Translations under genes and position numbers: made by a program
NCBI GenBank assembly: GCA_014058105.1
Contig: JACGCM010000393.1
Span: forward strand, 334,501 to 398,500
Origin: Kingdonia uniflora
Lineage: Eukaryota > Streptophyta > Magnoliopsida > Ranunculales > Circaeasteraceae
Length of the DNA: 64,000 nucleotides
Direction of reading: 5' to 3'
Notes under the pieces: generated by a model
Told to the model about the DNA's origin: nothing
The model's database searches: none
The model's input: only the letters and a program-made list of their open reading frames with translations
Part shown: one piece after another, positions 48,331-62,754 of the stretch
Numbering within the stretch: the stretch's first letter is position 1
How the letters are laid out: the number at the start of each line of letters is the position of its first letter

Positions 48331-48426
48331 AGATATTATAGATATTGTAGGAATATATCCAGTATACCAAAGCTATACTCTAAAGAAAAATTAATTGGTG
48401 GACCCTTTTGCTCATACTTGTTCTGA

Positions 48427-48792
<366 letters not shown>

Positions 48793-49377
48793 GTTTTTAT
48801 CCATCTGTCCTATTCCCCTTTTAAATGTTCTCTGCATTGTTTAGTCTAATTTCAGTGAGAAACATGAATATCAATACATGCGCATCCTATCATTAACGAT
48901 AGTAGGGCTGTTCGATAACCATTTTGTAATGTATTTTGGAACTGGTATCAGTTCTTGCTTGCATAATGTCGTTTGATTGTTAGGCATGTACATATTTTGA
49001 GTGTTAGGTGTTCACTACAGTCTGCAAGACCATAAATTGTGAAATGGAAAATTTTAGCAATAAAATTGAGCAATTTAAAGAGACATGGTGAAAAGTTTTT
49101 TGCTCTCTCAAGGTTCTCCTTTGAGATTTACATGAGCACACAGGAGTTTCCCGGAATCCTACGAAGTTGCTAAAACTTGTTGGAGCTCCCCAAAATTATA
49201 TTCCAGAATAAACTTTCCTTATTCTAATTAATTCTCTCATAGAAATGGTTATCATAATAGTTTACATTATACTTGATAAGATTCTAAAGATGAAAGAGTT
49301 ACATGCTGAGTGGTTATGAAGCGGCTTTTTAGTTGCCTTTTCTGAAACTTCTTTATTATTATTATTACTGAAAACAG

Positions 49378-49561
49378 CGATTAGGATCACCAGAAGAGTC
49401 AGACCTTGGTTTCCTGGGTAGCGAAAATGCGCGGAAGTATGTTTGGCGGCTTCCTCATTTCCCAAAGCAACCCTTCTCTGAGAAATTTCCAAATGCCTCC
49501 TCCATTGCCATCGATCTCGCAGAGAGAATGCTTGTTTTCGATCCAGACAGACGCATTACAG
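49378..49561 (+). pseudogene. MAPK exon 4, block C
   Basis: Same coding sequence as block A exon 4; acceptor AAAACAG and donor ACAG|GTATAT intact. Confidence 0.88.
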
Positions 49562-49676
49562 GTATATATCCTGTTATCACTTTAAAGTTTCAAATTCTGG
49601 ACTTAATTTTTTTCTGTTGCATTATATTTTTCTATTTCTGTATCTGGCATAGTTTACATGATATACTTATTTGCAG

Positions 49677-49768
49677 TTGATGAAGCATTGAATCATCCAT
49701 ACTTAGTCAGTCTGCATGAGATCAATGAAGAGCCCACGTGCCCATCACCTTTCTACTTTGATTCTTAA
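49677..49768 (+). pseudogene. MAPK exon 5, block C, truncated
   Basis: Starts (V)[20 protein letters not shown] but a 13-bp deletion after TACTTTGAT gives FDS and TAA at 49766-49768. The remaining 3' codons are still recognisable out of frame to about 49835. Confidence 0.88.
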
Positions 49769-50599
49769 GTGAAGATGATATAAAGGAGCTCATTTGGACA
49801 TAGTATCTGAATTTCAATCCAGAGGAAAAGATTTAGCCGGTTCATTACATGTTTTTCGCTTTTGTTTCGTGATCTTTTTGAGTAATAACAGAGTGATTTA
49901 GGGAGATAGGTTCTCCCCAATTGTGATCGGTGAGATGTTGTATTGAGAGAGTGAAAATGGCAAACTTCACGTATACGTATTGAGATGATCTTTATTCCAG
50001 CTTCCTTGTTAATCTAATCACAGAGCTGGGTTGGCTAGCCTTGCCTGTAGAATTGTTTATCAGACTCGATTAACCTCTTGTTTGCATGGTTAGGTTGACA
50101 TAATTTTTTTTTACAGAATGTCTGCAACACTAAATTCTGATCAAGATACCCTACAAGTCACTATCCAGCAAAACACAGATGTTGTGATGAAACTATACCT
50201 ACAAGAGCAGATATTATTAAGGGGCGTACCTGTTTCTTGATTTATATTGATTCATGTTGTGAAAGAGTACATCTATAGTTTGCATATTCTCAAACGAATT
50301 AACTAAATATAACAATTGAAATAAAAACATCTTCATACGAAAATGCAGGGAAAATAAAGCATCTCACCTCGTCTACGACAGCATTATTAACATAGATGCA
50401 CCAAAACATCCAAAATCCCCATAGAAGCAAGACACAAATATAAATATCTCATAATAAAAATAACACAGATAAATATCTACAAATATGAATAAACAAAATA
50501 AAACAGGGAAAGAAGAAACCCGCACTATATCGCTATAGGAGCCGATAAACTTAGTTCAAAGTTTTTTGTCGTTGTAACGACTTGAAACATTGAGGACTG

Positions 50600-51350
50600 A
50601 CCTTATTCTCTCTCGAAGAATCGTCAAAGATTCTTCTCCACATTAACTAAGGCCATTTTACTCAAAGTTTCAAATCGTTTCAGTAACAAGTCATGCAATT
50701 TGAGGCGTGATACATAGGAGGATGAATATAAGAACTTGGCAAGCGAATCAGGTTTATAATCTACGATATTAAATAAAAGGATAGAAAACTTGTTGACCAA
50801 GTATGCTAGTAGACCCCTTATCAACAGAACTGATTGACACAGATTAAACTACTTCACTTGACTTGTCTACCAAGTCTACTTGAACTTAATTACTTGCGTA
50901 CGGCATACTCATAAAAGACCCCATCTTAGTCATAGAGCGAAGTTGTCAAAAACCATCGTCCTGGCCATGTCATGATGTTTTGAACGTTGCCCCTACCTTG
51001 TTTGGACTTCTACAAATTTACAAAAAAACACTTAATATAGCTTACTTCATGTGATTAATAACCAAGACTTGTCTAAAGATAGCCCCGACAACCTGACCTG
51101 TGTTAGGACTGAGAAGATAAGAAACCTTAATGCGATTAATATACCTTACTTCATGTTGTATAAGATTCTTCGTGACTTATCAGGCTTGCACTTGCTGTTC
51201 AAGTTCAGTCTACGGCTTCAGTACTTGTAGTCTCCCAAGTAACGTTTAGGAGTGAACATCTGCGAGGGTTCAAGCTTTTTAGAGGTGTAATTGGAGTACC
51301 TCTACAGCTCGCGTGATCTCATTGAAAATTAACTAAATATAACAACATCC
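50600..51350. other. Block C-specific sequence with a diverged relative of the small ORF
   Basis: Minus frame 50824-50624 ends YVSRLKLHDLLLKRFETLSK, resembling the 65-codon ORF start, and has a similar ATGTATCACG context. Otherwise nothing recognised. Confidence 0.35.
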
Positions 51351-51567
51351 CCACATTAAACGCGGGAAAATAGAGCATCACGCCGGGGTTTACATCGTTA
51401 TTGACATAAATTCACAAATCAAACCACCAAAATCCCTCTTTATGAAAAAAAGAACTAAAACAATACACAAAATAATAATGATAAAGGCAGAATAATCAAG
51501 CAAGACACGAATATAAATATCTAAACTTCAAATAAACAAAGTAAAAAGGGAAAGAAGAAACCCCAGA

Positions 51568-51765
51568 CTATACCGTTATCGGAGCGGATACACTCAATTC
51601 AAAGTTTTTTCGTCGTTGGGAACGACATGAAATTTCAAGTGCTGACCCTATTCTCTGCTTTTGAAGAAGAAGATGAATCTGCAAAGCTTCTTCTCCGCTA
51701 TAACTAAGGTCAGCATTCGAAATTTCAAATCGTTCCGAAAACAAGTCATGAAAGACGTGATACAT
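51568..51765 (-). CDS. Small ORF of unknown function, block C
   Basis: The same 65-codon frame, with four replacements (for example VFHDLF for VLHDLS) and no stop or indel. The TATA box is preserved upstream at about 51830. Confidence 0.35.
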   Translation of the reverse strand: MYHVFHDLFSERFEISNADLSYSGEEALQIHLLLQKQRIGSALEISCRSQRRKNFELSVSAPITV

Positions 51766-52625
51766 AGAAGCTAAGTTGAAACTTTCTTTCTCCGTTTTCT
51801 TAATTTTGATCCACCCTTAGATCTACCCTATTTATATTGAAGCTTGACCCTCATAAAGAGGAGAGAAAACTTATCAACCAAGTATTCTAGTATATCCAAA
51901 CAACCTACTTACTCCACATGACCTGTCAACCAAGTTAGTACAGTTAATATAATAAATCAATTAAATATTAGCTTGTCTAAAGGTAACCAAGTAAAATTAG
52001 AATTAAATATTGATAATTTAGAGGCAAATAGAGAAGAAGAACCTGATCTGTGTTTCGTGGACGTCTATTGATGTTTTGAACATTGCCCATTCCTTGTTTG
52101 GACTTCTACAAATTTACAAAAAAATAAAAATTAACATACCATACTTCATGCGATGAAGAACCTGACCTGTGTTTGGACTCAGAAGATAGGAAACCCTACG
52201 TAGCTAACGGAATCACACAATCAGAATTCCCTATCACTGAAACGTCGTTTACAAGGCATTTTCTTTCGGAATATAGAAGCTTGACTTGTGTATTAAGTTT
52301 AACCTACAACATTAATAAAAAGGAGACAAAACTTGTCGCCGAAGTATGCTAATATAGCCATAACAGTGGGAAACAACTGACTGATTGAGACAGATTTAGC
52401 TATTCCACATAACTTGTCAACCAAGTTGTACTGTTTATAATGTATCAATTATGGAAGCCAAATTAAATTAGGATTAAGTAGTGATAATTAAGAGGCGAAT
52501 AGAGAAATAAAGAAGAAAAAAAAAACGCATCAATAATTAAAAGAAGGCGAAAAAATCAACCTAGTCTTCGTAACTTATTGTGCAAGTTACATGTAGTGCA
52601 TATAAGGTTTAAATGCTAAATATTC

Positions 52626-53510
52626 ATGGTGTACAAAAATATCACAATGCTAAATATTTATGGATTACAAAAATATCACGGTTCATTGTATATGAAACGA
52701 CATTTTATAAAAAAAAATCATCGCATATATTCCCCGTATGCTAAGCATGTAAAAAGGTCATCGTTAATATAAACATCGCATATATTCCCCAAATGCCAAG
52801 CACTTGTAATTAATAATTTCATAAACATTGCCATAGGAAATAAAAACAATGTTTTTATATGTGGAATTGTTTTGAAAAACGGGACACCAAGCAGAGCTTG
52901 GTTTATCGTGAAAGAGCTCCACATATTGAAATTTTCGTTTGTATCCGCAACATTTCAAGTTGTTGTTGATTGGTAGGGCCCCATAGTTCCCAAAAGTCGG
53001 AGACGTATCCAATTTCGCTAAAAATACGACGGTAACAAAAGTGGAGGAAAAACCTCCGTAAGCAATTCCCAAAATCCTTTCTCGAGCTCCGACTTTTTTC
53101 GGGACAAAAAAATTGCCTTCTTCTCCCTCGAAGATCTCCATCACGCAAACGAGATATATCAATTTCTCGCCCTAATCGCAGAGTAACAAAGGTAAGTCTC
53201 TCTCTATCTCTATCTCTCCAAAATGTTCATCTCGAAATAACTTCCAAATACAAATCTCTATCTTTTGACATTTTCACAGCAAATTCGTGCTTATGACTTT
53301 AATGCACGTGGCATGTCCATCCGTCAGGGATCTATGCTTTGCTAGAATTATTAAACTTTAAAATTAATGCACTCCACTTTAAAACAAACTGTTTTCAGTC
53401 CTTATTTCATCCACAAATTCTTACTCCCAATATTTGTTTGTGTGTTCTTTGATTAAATGGGGTTTTTCGAGTCCCTCAGATATGAGCTTTCACATTTTGG
53501 TGCCCAAAAG
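52626..53510. other. Spacer between block C and the gypsy LTR
   Basis: A minus frame of 132 codons (53162-52764; MEIFEGEEGNFFVPKKVG) is open but unrecognised. On the plus strand, CAGAGTAACAAAGGTAAGTC at 53180 looks like a leader exon with a donor, but no coding exon follows before the LTR. CTAAATATTCATGGTGTAC-type short repeats lie at 52615-52680. Confidence 0.4.
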
Positions 53511-56500
53511 TGTAGCGCCACGCATTTTTCTTGGTATAACTCCTTGTGGCCGTAGTTATGGTTTATAAGTTGCACCTGTAGCATGTTATCATAGCTCATG
53601 TTTCCCAAATTTTTAACATCACCAACCCATTCAAACCTTCGCCGTATTTCTCCCTAACTCTTCTCCAACTCCTCCTCCTTCTTCTCCTCTTTCAACCTTT
53701 CTTTCCCTTTTTATTTTGAAATCAGGAGAGAGGGTAGCTAACCCCTTTTCTTCCTCAACCTCTTGGCTTTGGAAACTCCTCCTGGGAGCAATTATTCTCC
53801 GTCTCTTTACTCCTAAACTATGGCGACACCATCCCTGAAATTCCCTTGAAGTTAAACCCCGATTTCTCCAATTGTTCCAGTAACACAACCCTCCTTGTAA
53901 CCCTGTATGAATTGATCCTCCATTTACATTTGTTTACCCCAATTTTTATCTTCGGAACTCTTGTAGAGAAATCTGGGGAAATGCCTTGTTGTTTAAGTGC
54001 AGAGAAATGCTTGCTTAGATATCTCATTGAAGCTGGAGGTTGTTAGGCTATGCCAAGAGTGATACTTACTTGGAATCTTGGGTGTTTGATTGTCCTTTTC
54101 ACACAGCAGCCACAACAGTCAGTTTTGTGGATTCATTATGGTGTTCTACTCATCCTCTTCCTTCCTTCTGCAGTTTGTTAAGGCAAGTATTCTGTATCCT
54201 TTTCATATGCCATGATTGTAGTAAGGTTTCACACTTGTAGAGATTATACGTTTAATTTCTTGAACCCATATTCATGTATGCGATCTTATTAAGCTAATCA
54301 TGCTCTTGTTATTGTTATAACTAACGAACCTATCCCTAGTTTCTAATCATAACTTTAGTCATTATTGAGCTTAGGTTGAGCTATATCTTTTTCCTGTTCT
54401 TGATTATTAATAGATTCATGTTCAGTAACATTTATTGCAGATGCTTAGGGACTATATCTTTTACCAAGTTCTTGTGTCGTTTAGTAAGTTGAATACTGTT
54501 CTTAAATCGCAATTTCTATGGGGTTGTTATGCATTAAGGAAGATCATGTACTCTTTGGTTATTGTAGGAATTTATTGTGGTTTGATATATGGACTATGGG
54601 AAGGGTATTGTGTGTTAAAGGGTAATCTTAAATGGAGGCTGATAGTTTTTGAAGTTATTACAAGTTGTATCATCTTTGAAATCAAATCTTATATGGGTAT
54701 GAATGGGGGATTTTATTTGGACTTGACATGAGGACCTTAATAGTTTCTTATCAAATTTTGAATCGATAATTGGGATGCTTATATAGTTGGAGTTGTGATT
54801 AATAGATTTAAGAGTTGTAGATACGTCTGGAATGCAGAACTTATGGTCAGAATGTATAACATGTTTAGTTATGTCTAGATTTGAGTATTGAGATTATACA
54901 GGTATAATATCATTAAGAAACCTTGGTAATTAAGGTGGGTAATTATGGTGATTGTTGGACATCTTAGTATGGTTGGACTATTAAGCTTCATATTAGTTTA
55001 TTGAGAATATTGATGGTGCATAGTCTCTGTGGGTGGAGATGCTTGTGGGTTATTTCATCTATTGGTTTAGTGGTTGGACATCGTTAGTTTTCTTACTATT
55101 GTAAATGGTTATACGAGGGTGGTCTAATAATAGTTGTTAGGCTTTATGGTAGTATAAGAACTTCAAGAGTTCTATGATGTTATTTTGGGACAAGGCATCC
55201 AAGTGTTGGGCATTGATCACTTTGAGAGAAGTACTATAGGGTCTGGGTTGTCTAAGAGAGACTGTGAGTCCTTTTTGATATTTGGACAAGTCTTTTATTC
55301 TAGAGCAACTTAGATGATTCTTAGGAATGTCTTTGGGGATAGCGATTCAGTTAGATTTTTCTATGATTCAGTAGTACGCGACTTAGATTCGCTTTGATGC
55401 TTAGAATTTTCTTTTGATATAGTCGCACTTATTGGGCATGTTACGACAGATAACATTGGATGTTGGAGCTTTACTTCATTTGATAGAGTCCCCACTTGTT
55501 ATTAAAGTGAGGGTAGATAGATCATCTGGTCGTAAGAGCGGTAGGTCTTTGGATTTAGTCCCAGATGCTGATTAGGCAGGGGAAGACAGATCATTTGATT
55601 CTTATAGGATTCAAGCTTCTTCCTTTCCATTATGCTAGGATAACTTCGAATTAATGTACACAGTAGGGCTATGCTGTTACGGTCCTTGGGTTTGAGTCCC
55701 TAAACCAAATATGAGGTAACTGCTTATCAGTTTTCCCGGGTTGCAAGTCCCTAAATTCTTTCCCGGTTACTTCTCGGCTGCATGCTTCGCGAGCATCCCG
55801 TGGGCAGATCCCTAAAAGTTAAAAATAAAATAGGCTTTAGACCTGTAGGTTGAAATTTCTTGAACACCCTGATCAGGTGCATTACCCCCTAATTCTTGTC
55901 TCACTAAAAAGGAATCCGCCAATCCCTGGCTCGCCAATAAGGGATACGCTTCTCTTGAGGACAGAAGGGTGCGAGAGTGTGGTCCCACTGAATTAAAAGT
56001 GACCCTGTGTACGTGACTTCCAAATTCTCTTTCCTCATTAACCTTAATTATTAGGTTGTAGTAGTTAGATCTAAGTTTAGTTTATCGTTGATATCTTGGT
56101 AGGATATTAGTTTTACTTAGACTGCCTCCTTAGAACTCGTAGCTTGGTTGATATTCTCCTATACTTCCGTTAGAATCTTCATGTCTCTTTTCTGTGTTTA
56201 TCTTGGTCTATCATGTCTTATGACCTTGGATATTTGTACTTGCTGGGCGTTGCTTGCTGACGCCTTACGCATATATACTTTTTCAGGTGAATTGTTGCGG
56301 TAGCGATACTAGTAGTTGGAGCAAGCTGGACTTGCATCTTTTGGAGTTCTGGCTATCCTTGTGGTATTATTTATTATTTCTATCTCTTTTAGATTTCCGT
56401 TCGCTGCGTAACTTTTTAGTGTTGTAGATGTATTTACGATTTGTTTTAAATTGTAGTACGTCTTTTGGGGGTTGATCTTTAGGATGCCCGACGTTACACC

Positions 56501-56554
56501 TAAGAATTTGCGTTCTTAATAGTTTATTAAGAAGCCAATTTTGGGGGAGTGACA
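53511..56554 (+). repeat. Complete gypsy LTR (3,044 bp), start of duplication unit 2
   Basis: TGTAGCGCCACGC...GGGGGAGTGACA, no internal region on either side, so it looks like a solo LTR. The flanks AAAAG and AAAAT match at four of five bases. The part from 54040 matches 27010-29522 at about 99%. Same family as 7224-9469. Confidence 0.8.
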
Positions 56555-57142
56555 AAAATTCCCACTGCTGGAGATAGTCTAGGGGGTGTTGCCCCGACTA
56601 AGCTAGTTTTGTACTAAGCCAGAATGTAATATAGAAGTGTTTGGCAAGTTGTGGGTTTATCTTTTTGGTTTTTTACTAACCGAAGTTTCCCTATATTTTG
56701 CCTTAAAACTAGTTTTAGTTTGAAACATAAAATTTATGTTTCTAAATGGAACGAGTTCCCAGTTGGGCAAAAACGTGAGATTGGATACGAGGAAAACTCC
56801 CGAACTTCAAACAACAAAGAGTCCTCTCTTCTTCAAAGTTCAACACTTCAACTTGCAAAAGCAAAGCAAAACAAGTACTCTCACATTCTCTCTCTAGAGT
56901 ATGGACTCCTATCTCTCACAGTCTACATGTGCCTAGTTCATTCCATTTTTTCTCTTTGCCTCTTTCCTTGAGTCTATATCATCTTTCTCTCACGGTCTCA
57001 CCTACCTTGTACTTCTATTGATCTCTATTCTTAGTCTGTAAACTCTTCACTTTGTTTGGAATTTCATCTTTTTGTTTTCTTCCATATTCTCTACTATTAG
57101 GTTTTACCCTTTAGCACTCTGATTCATCTTAAATTAACCTAA

Positions 57143-57506
57143 GAGCACCCGCAACAGCTAGGTGAATTTGCCACGTGTCCACGCAATATCCACCTAGATT
57201 CTCCACCCTATTGGTGGATTTTTGGTGGATTGATGCCCGCAGTTCTGAACTGCGCGTTGGGAGTAAGCCAATGAGATGATGATACTTGTCAAGCTTTAAT
57301 AGGGACACGCGGTTTGGAATTGCGCTGCAGCTTTTAACGTTTGAGATGGGGACACGTGCGTTGATCCTGTGCGCTGATTGTTCCCCGCAATTCTGAACTG
57401 CGGGGAGTAGTGATATTCACTTTGATTTCGATATCAACTGCTGTGGGGTGGATTGAATTCACCCTGATTTTGGGCAAATCCACCCACCCTACTGATGTGG
57501 ATGCTC
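57143..57506. mobile_element. Tourist-like MITE, unit 2
   Basis: Same element, TAA flanks and position as 30111-30474, with no differences seen. Confidence 0.75.
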
Positions 57507-57929
57507 TAATAAGCAATTGGGAGTGGGTTATATGAGATTACCTAATTTAATTCATCTATAGCTGGTGTTCTTATCTTCCAATTTTGAATTTCAAGGCTTA
57601 CATATTGTCATCTTTCTAGAACAAGTGTGTCTACCAAATACTCAAGTTAATTGAACAAGTTTAATTTGGATTAAAAAAAAATTATTTGTCAACGCACAAT
57701 GTATTAAAACTAATTCAGGTTCAACCATATCTAGAAAATACTGGCTAGGTTTAAACCTAGCTGCCCCAAAATTGGGAGTACCCAAACAGCCCCTTAGCCT
57801 CAAATTCTTGTACCGCTCATGCCTATTCAAAATTTCAAGTAAAGATAGTGGGAACAGACGCCCAATAAACAGAAAGATTTCTCCCCTCGATTCGAACTCT
57901 CTGCAGATAAAAAGAAAAGAAAAAAGGAT

Positions 57930-58079
57930 GTATGAAAATACAAAAGTTGAGGTGAAAGGTGTACCAATCCATGATGGGAAGTATGTCCAGTACAACCTTC
58001 TCGGCAACTTATTCGAGGTTTCAGCTATTTATGTCCCTCCCATTCAACCCGTTGGTCGTGGCGCTTACGGTATCGTCTG
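57930..58079 (+). pseudogene. MPK4-type MAP kinase exon 1 (copy 2)
   Basis: Identical to 30898-31047, including the donor. Again no exon 2 follows before the copia element at 59493. Confidence 0.85.
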
Positions 58080-59492
58080 GTAAAAACAACGCTCTTCCTT
58101 TCATCTTGTACTTCACTCACTCAATTGCAATTTACTGTTTATTAGTTATTTGAATTGTACATGTAATTTAAGTGTTTGTAGAGCTATAGGTAGGTATCCT
58201 CAACGCTCACAATTCGATTTAAATTTAGGGGAAAAAAAATTAAAAAATTTAGTAACCCCGTTGTGAAATTTACTGGATTTTGATGGACGATTAGTGCAAA
58301 ACATTGAAGGCATTTGGGAATGATGATACTGTAAATTGTTGAAAGACCCAAAGAGCATTATGTTTTTATTGATGCTCAATAGGTAAAGTTCAGTATTTTT
58401 GAATGTCGCTGAATGTTGCAGTTACCTATTTTTCATTCCCTGGAAAATCATTGCCATAGCCCGAATTTACGATAGAAAGTAACTATTTATTGTATAAATA
58501 CAGTTTAATATTTTAGATAGTTATTATGGACTTAGAGCTTTCGGCTTGTAAAATAAAATGCCTTTCCGTGTTCATTGGTCTATACAGTTCCATTTTTTTC
58601 TTTGCTGAAGGTGAAATAAATTCTAAACCAATAGATCAAATGCTGAAGTTGTAGGGAAACTTCTAAATTCTTTGTGCTCCACGAGTAAAAACATGAAAAA
58701 GGATTAAGGGAAGTTCGGTTACCTTCCAAAAAAGAGGGGAAAAAAAGAAGGGAAGTTCAGCGGGTTATCTAGTTTTAAGTGACATTTTTTGGAGGGGGCA
58801 GAAAAGGGGAATGCCTTGGTTTTCTCACAGTAGAAATAGGAGGGAGAGAGTTGAGGAAAGGAGAAGCGAAGAGGGAATGGATGAATAGGGGATATGCACG
58901 CACATACAAATTAATGTCAAAATGTAGTTTTTACGAGTATACAAAAGTTATAATTGTCGAGTGTTTGGAGTCCCAGGACAAGCAACTGTCCAGTAAGATA
59001 GAAAGTATTGTGTGATAAATGCTCAATGATCTTGAGCGATATGTAAGGTTACTCGGGTGTTAAAAAATAATATAGATATAATATTGGACAAGCGGGTCTC
59101 TTGTAAGTTCTATGTTGGCATGTAGAGGTCATATTTACGCCCCTTTATTGCTTGAAAGAGTGCGGTGATTGCATAAAGCACCATTTATTAATTTAGTGAT
59201 ACCTGCAACAATTATACCTGGAGGTATATACAGACAGAGACAACGATGATTACTGCGTGGTTTGTTACAGTTGTGCTGCTTCCCCACAACTGTAAAGCTA
59301 TATGCGATGCAGGCAATTTATAAGGGCCTGCTTTTGGGAGTTCAAAAGGGGCTTACCAAGATTGACGTGGCTACATACTCAAAGATTATGGTGCCGTACT
59401 GCAGAGATAATTTGGTACCCGCTTGAGCTGCTATCACCTTGCACAAGCTATATAAAAAATTATCTCTAAACTGGGCTATTTTAGGTTATGTA

Positions 59493-59639
59493 TGTAGAAA
59501 TAGATTAGAGAGAAAAATATTATTATTGAATTGATTATTTAGGTTACATCATACCCTCTGTATATAGGAGAAAGATAGTAAACTACTTCTATGAATAACC
59601 AATGTGGGACTAAAATAACATAAAATAACCTTGCTAATA
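59493..59639 (-). repeat. 3' LTR of copia element, unit 2
   Basis: Counterpart of 32461-32607, with a few transitions. Confidence 0.65.
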
Positions 59640-59647
59640 CTCCCCCC

Positions 59648-61045
59648 TCAAGCTGGAGCATGAATATCGCACATGCCCAGCTTGGACAAAACATCTAATA
59701 ATAATCTGCTACTAACGGCCTTCGTGAGAAAATCTGCAAGCTGCTGCGAAGTAGAAACATAGAGGGTCTGAATCTGTCTAGATTTAAGCTTCTCATGTAG
59801 AAAGTTCCAATCAACTTCAATATGCCTGGTACGATCATGTTGCACCGGATTAGCCAAAATGCTAATAGCAGATTTGTTGTCATAATAGAGCATCATAGGA
59901 TGAGAGACCGATATCCGAAGCTCTTGTAGAAGACGTTTAAGCTATATTAACTCATAAACACCTTGAGCCATGGCCCTATACTCGTTTTCTGCACTGGACC
60001 TGGAAACAATATCTTGCTTCTTACTCCGCCATGTAACCAAATTACCACCAATAGTGGTGCAATACCTAGAAGTGGAGCGACGATCGGATAATGAACCTGC
60101 ATAGTCAGCATCAGTCCAAGCCTCGACTCGAGAATGACCATGATCGCGAAATATAATGCCACGACCAGGACACCCCTTGAGATACCGAAGAACACGAATA
60201 ACTTCCTGGAGATGGGGATGACGCGGCTTGTGCATAAACTGACTAAGAACTCCAACCGCTTATGCAATATCAGGACGGGTAAGAAAAAGATAGAGGAGCT
60301 TCCCAAGAAGCAGCTGGTACTGCCCAATGTCCCCCAATAACTCCCCTTCAATGTCTGCCAGGCGATGATTCAGTTCTAGAGGTGTATCAGCAGGACGACA
60401 CGCAAGCTGTGCAGAAGCAGAAAGAAGATCAAGAATGTACTTTCTCCGAGATATAAAAATACCGAAACTAGAACGTGCAACTTCAATCCCAAGGAAATAA
60501 TGCACGGGACCGAGATCCTTCACCTGAAAGCGGGTGCAGAGGTAAGATTTTAGATCACTAATACCCTGAATATCATCTCCTGTAATTATAATATCGTCAA
60601 CATAGACAAGCAATGCAACAATCTTCCTACCAGAATGTTGAAGAAAGAAAGTATGGTAAGCACTACTCATAACATAACCAAAGTTAATCATAGCGGTACC
60701 AAATGTATCAGCCCAAGTACGAGGAGATTGCTTAAGCTCATAGATGGATTTTTTTAGCTTACATACCAAGCCAGAAGCAGAAGCGGGACGAAAACTTGGA
60801 GGTGGAGACATATAGACCTCTTCCTGCAATATTCCATTCAAAAAGACATTCTTCACATCCATCAGGAAAAGGGGCCAAGATTTAGATGCAGCAATTGAAA
60901 AGATGACTCGAATAGTATTCATCTTGGCCACAAGAGCAAACGTCTCCTGATAATCAACACCATGTATCTGTGCATACCCCTTGGCAACTAACCGAGCCTT
61001 GTACCTGCTTACCGTTCCATCTGGATTTTCTTTAACCGTAAACAC
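59648..61045 (-). pseudogene. Copia reverse transcriptase and RNase H (copy 2)
   Basis: The reverse-transcriptase stretch is open from 61045 to 60260 (261 codons), longer than in copy 1: [39 protein letters not shown], up to RPDIA and stop. RNase H is in separate frames (60235-59942 and 59896-59648). Several replacements from copy 1 are visible. Confidence 0.9.
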
Positions 61046-61069
61046 CCATTTGCATTCGACTGATGTACG

Positions 61070-62754
61070 TCAAGGCGGGAGGGTAACCAATGACCATGCA
61101 TTATTGATCTCCAATACATGTAATTCTTCCAACATCGCAGCCTTCCAATAAGGTTTGGCTAACGCATCTGCCACTGTACGTGGTATATCAACCCAAGAGA
61201 GAGAAGCTAGAAAGGCTCTATAAGTAGGAGATAAGCGATGATCTGAAGTATAATCAATGATAGAATAAACCGTTGCATCTGAATATCTATCAGGCTTCCC
61301 TATATTACGCTTCTCTTTTCGAATAGCAATCGGCCTATCATCATCACTATGAGAAACGTGTGAATCATCATCAGTAGTAACTGGTATAGAAGCGGTAGGT
61401 GAAGGCTCAATACTTGATAAAGGTGAATCGATGGCAGGTGGCAGACCTAGAGCTACATGTATGCTTGGTAGTCTGGTGTAGGAGGCTGATGTCCTGGATG
61501 TCGTCGAGTATAAAACTGTAAAGGGCGTGAAAGTGAAGGTGAAACTAAAGGTGGGATTGCAGACTCACACGGAACACTCAACGGAAGTGGATCTGAAGGA
61601 GGAGGAGATAAATCTTCTAAAGGAAGAGGACGAACTGGAAAACACTCCCCTTGGGAGAGAAAACCGTCCATAAAGAACGGAGCATGTTCAAAGAAAGTAA
61701 CGTCCATAGAGGTGAAATAACGACGGGATGAGGGATAGAAACACCTATAACTCTTCTGAGCTTGAGAGTAACCCAGGAATACACATTTCAACGCACGCGG
61801 ATCTAGTTTAGAAGCTGACCCAGTGACTTGGGTGAAACATACACACCCAAAAACACGAAGTGGAATATGAAAAACAGAACGATCAGGATAAAGAATAGAA
61901 TACGGGGTGCGAAAACGAAAAACTCGAGACGGAGACCGGTTGATAAGAAACACCGCCGTAAGAACAACGTCAGTCCAAAAGCGCGAGGGGACATTCATGC
62001 CAATTAACATAACACGAGCAAGATCAAGAATATGACGATTTTTCTTTTCCGATTTACCATTTTGCTGCAGAGTTTTTGTATTAGAGGTTTGATGTTCAAT
62101 GCTATTGACATTGTAGAATTTGCGAAGACCTTGGGACATAAATTCCCCACATTGATCAGACCGAAAAACTTTAATAGTTTTCCCAAATTGAGTACGAACC
62201 ATTGCGGTGAATGTCTGGAAAATAGAGGATACCTCATCTTTGGATTTCATCAAATAAACCCAAGTACACCTTGAAAAATCGTCAATAAACAACATAAAAT
62301 AACGAAATCCTAAACTGAAGGTAACTGAGGCAGGACCCCAAACATCCGAATGCATAATATCAAAATAAGAAGTTTTATTAATACTCAACGGATACGTGCT
62401 ACAACAATGTTTAGCTAGTTCACACGTCTTACAAGACAAGTCAGACACGGATACTTTAGAAAAGAAAGACGGAAACAAATAACGTAGATACTCAAAGGAA
62501 ATATGACCTAAGCGGTGATGCCAACGTAGCACCCGCTTTATATTTTTACTACTAGACATAGATTTTAACTGGATAGCTTGAGGAGAAATTGAAGAGGCAT
62601 GTTCATCCAGAAAATAAAGACCACCCTCTTCGCGTCCACTGCCAATCATCTTCCGTGACACCAGATCCTGAAAAATAACATAATCAGGAAAGAAGGTTAT
62701 ACTGCAGTTTTTATTTCTGATAATTTTACTAACAAAAAGAAGATTAGTATCCAA
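61070..62754 (-). pseudogene. Copia integrase with GAG-pre-integrase (copy 2)
   Basis: Open from 62754 (MDTNLLFVSKIIRNKNCSIT) through CKTCELAKHC, HSDVWGP, VFRSDQCGEF and NGKSEKKNRHILDLARV to 61453, where a 1-bp loss (CTACATGTATGC against CTACAGTGTATGC) shifts the frame. The remainder to 61070 is readable in another frame. It keeps the protease-integrase junction that is broken in copy 1. Confidence 0.9.
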
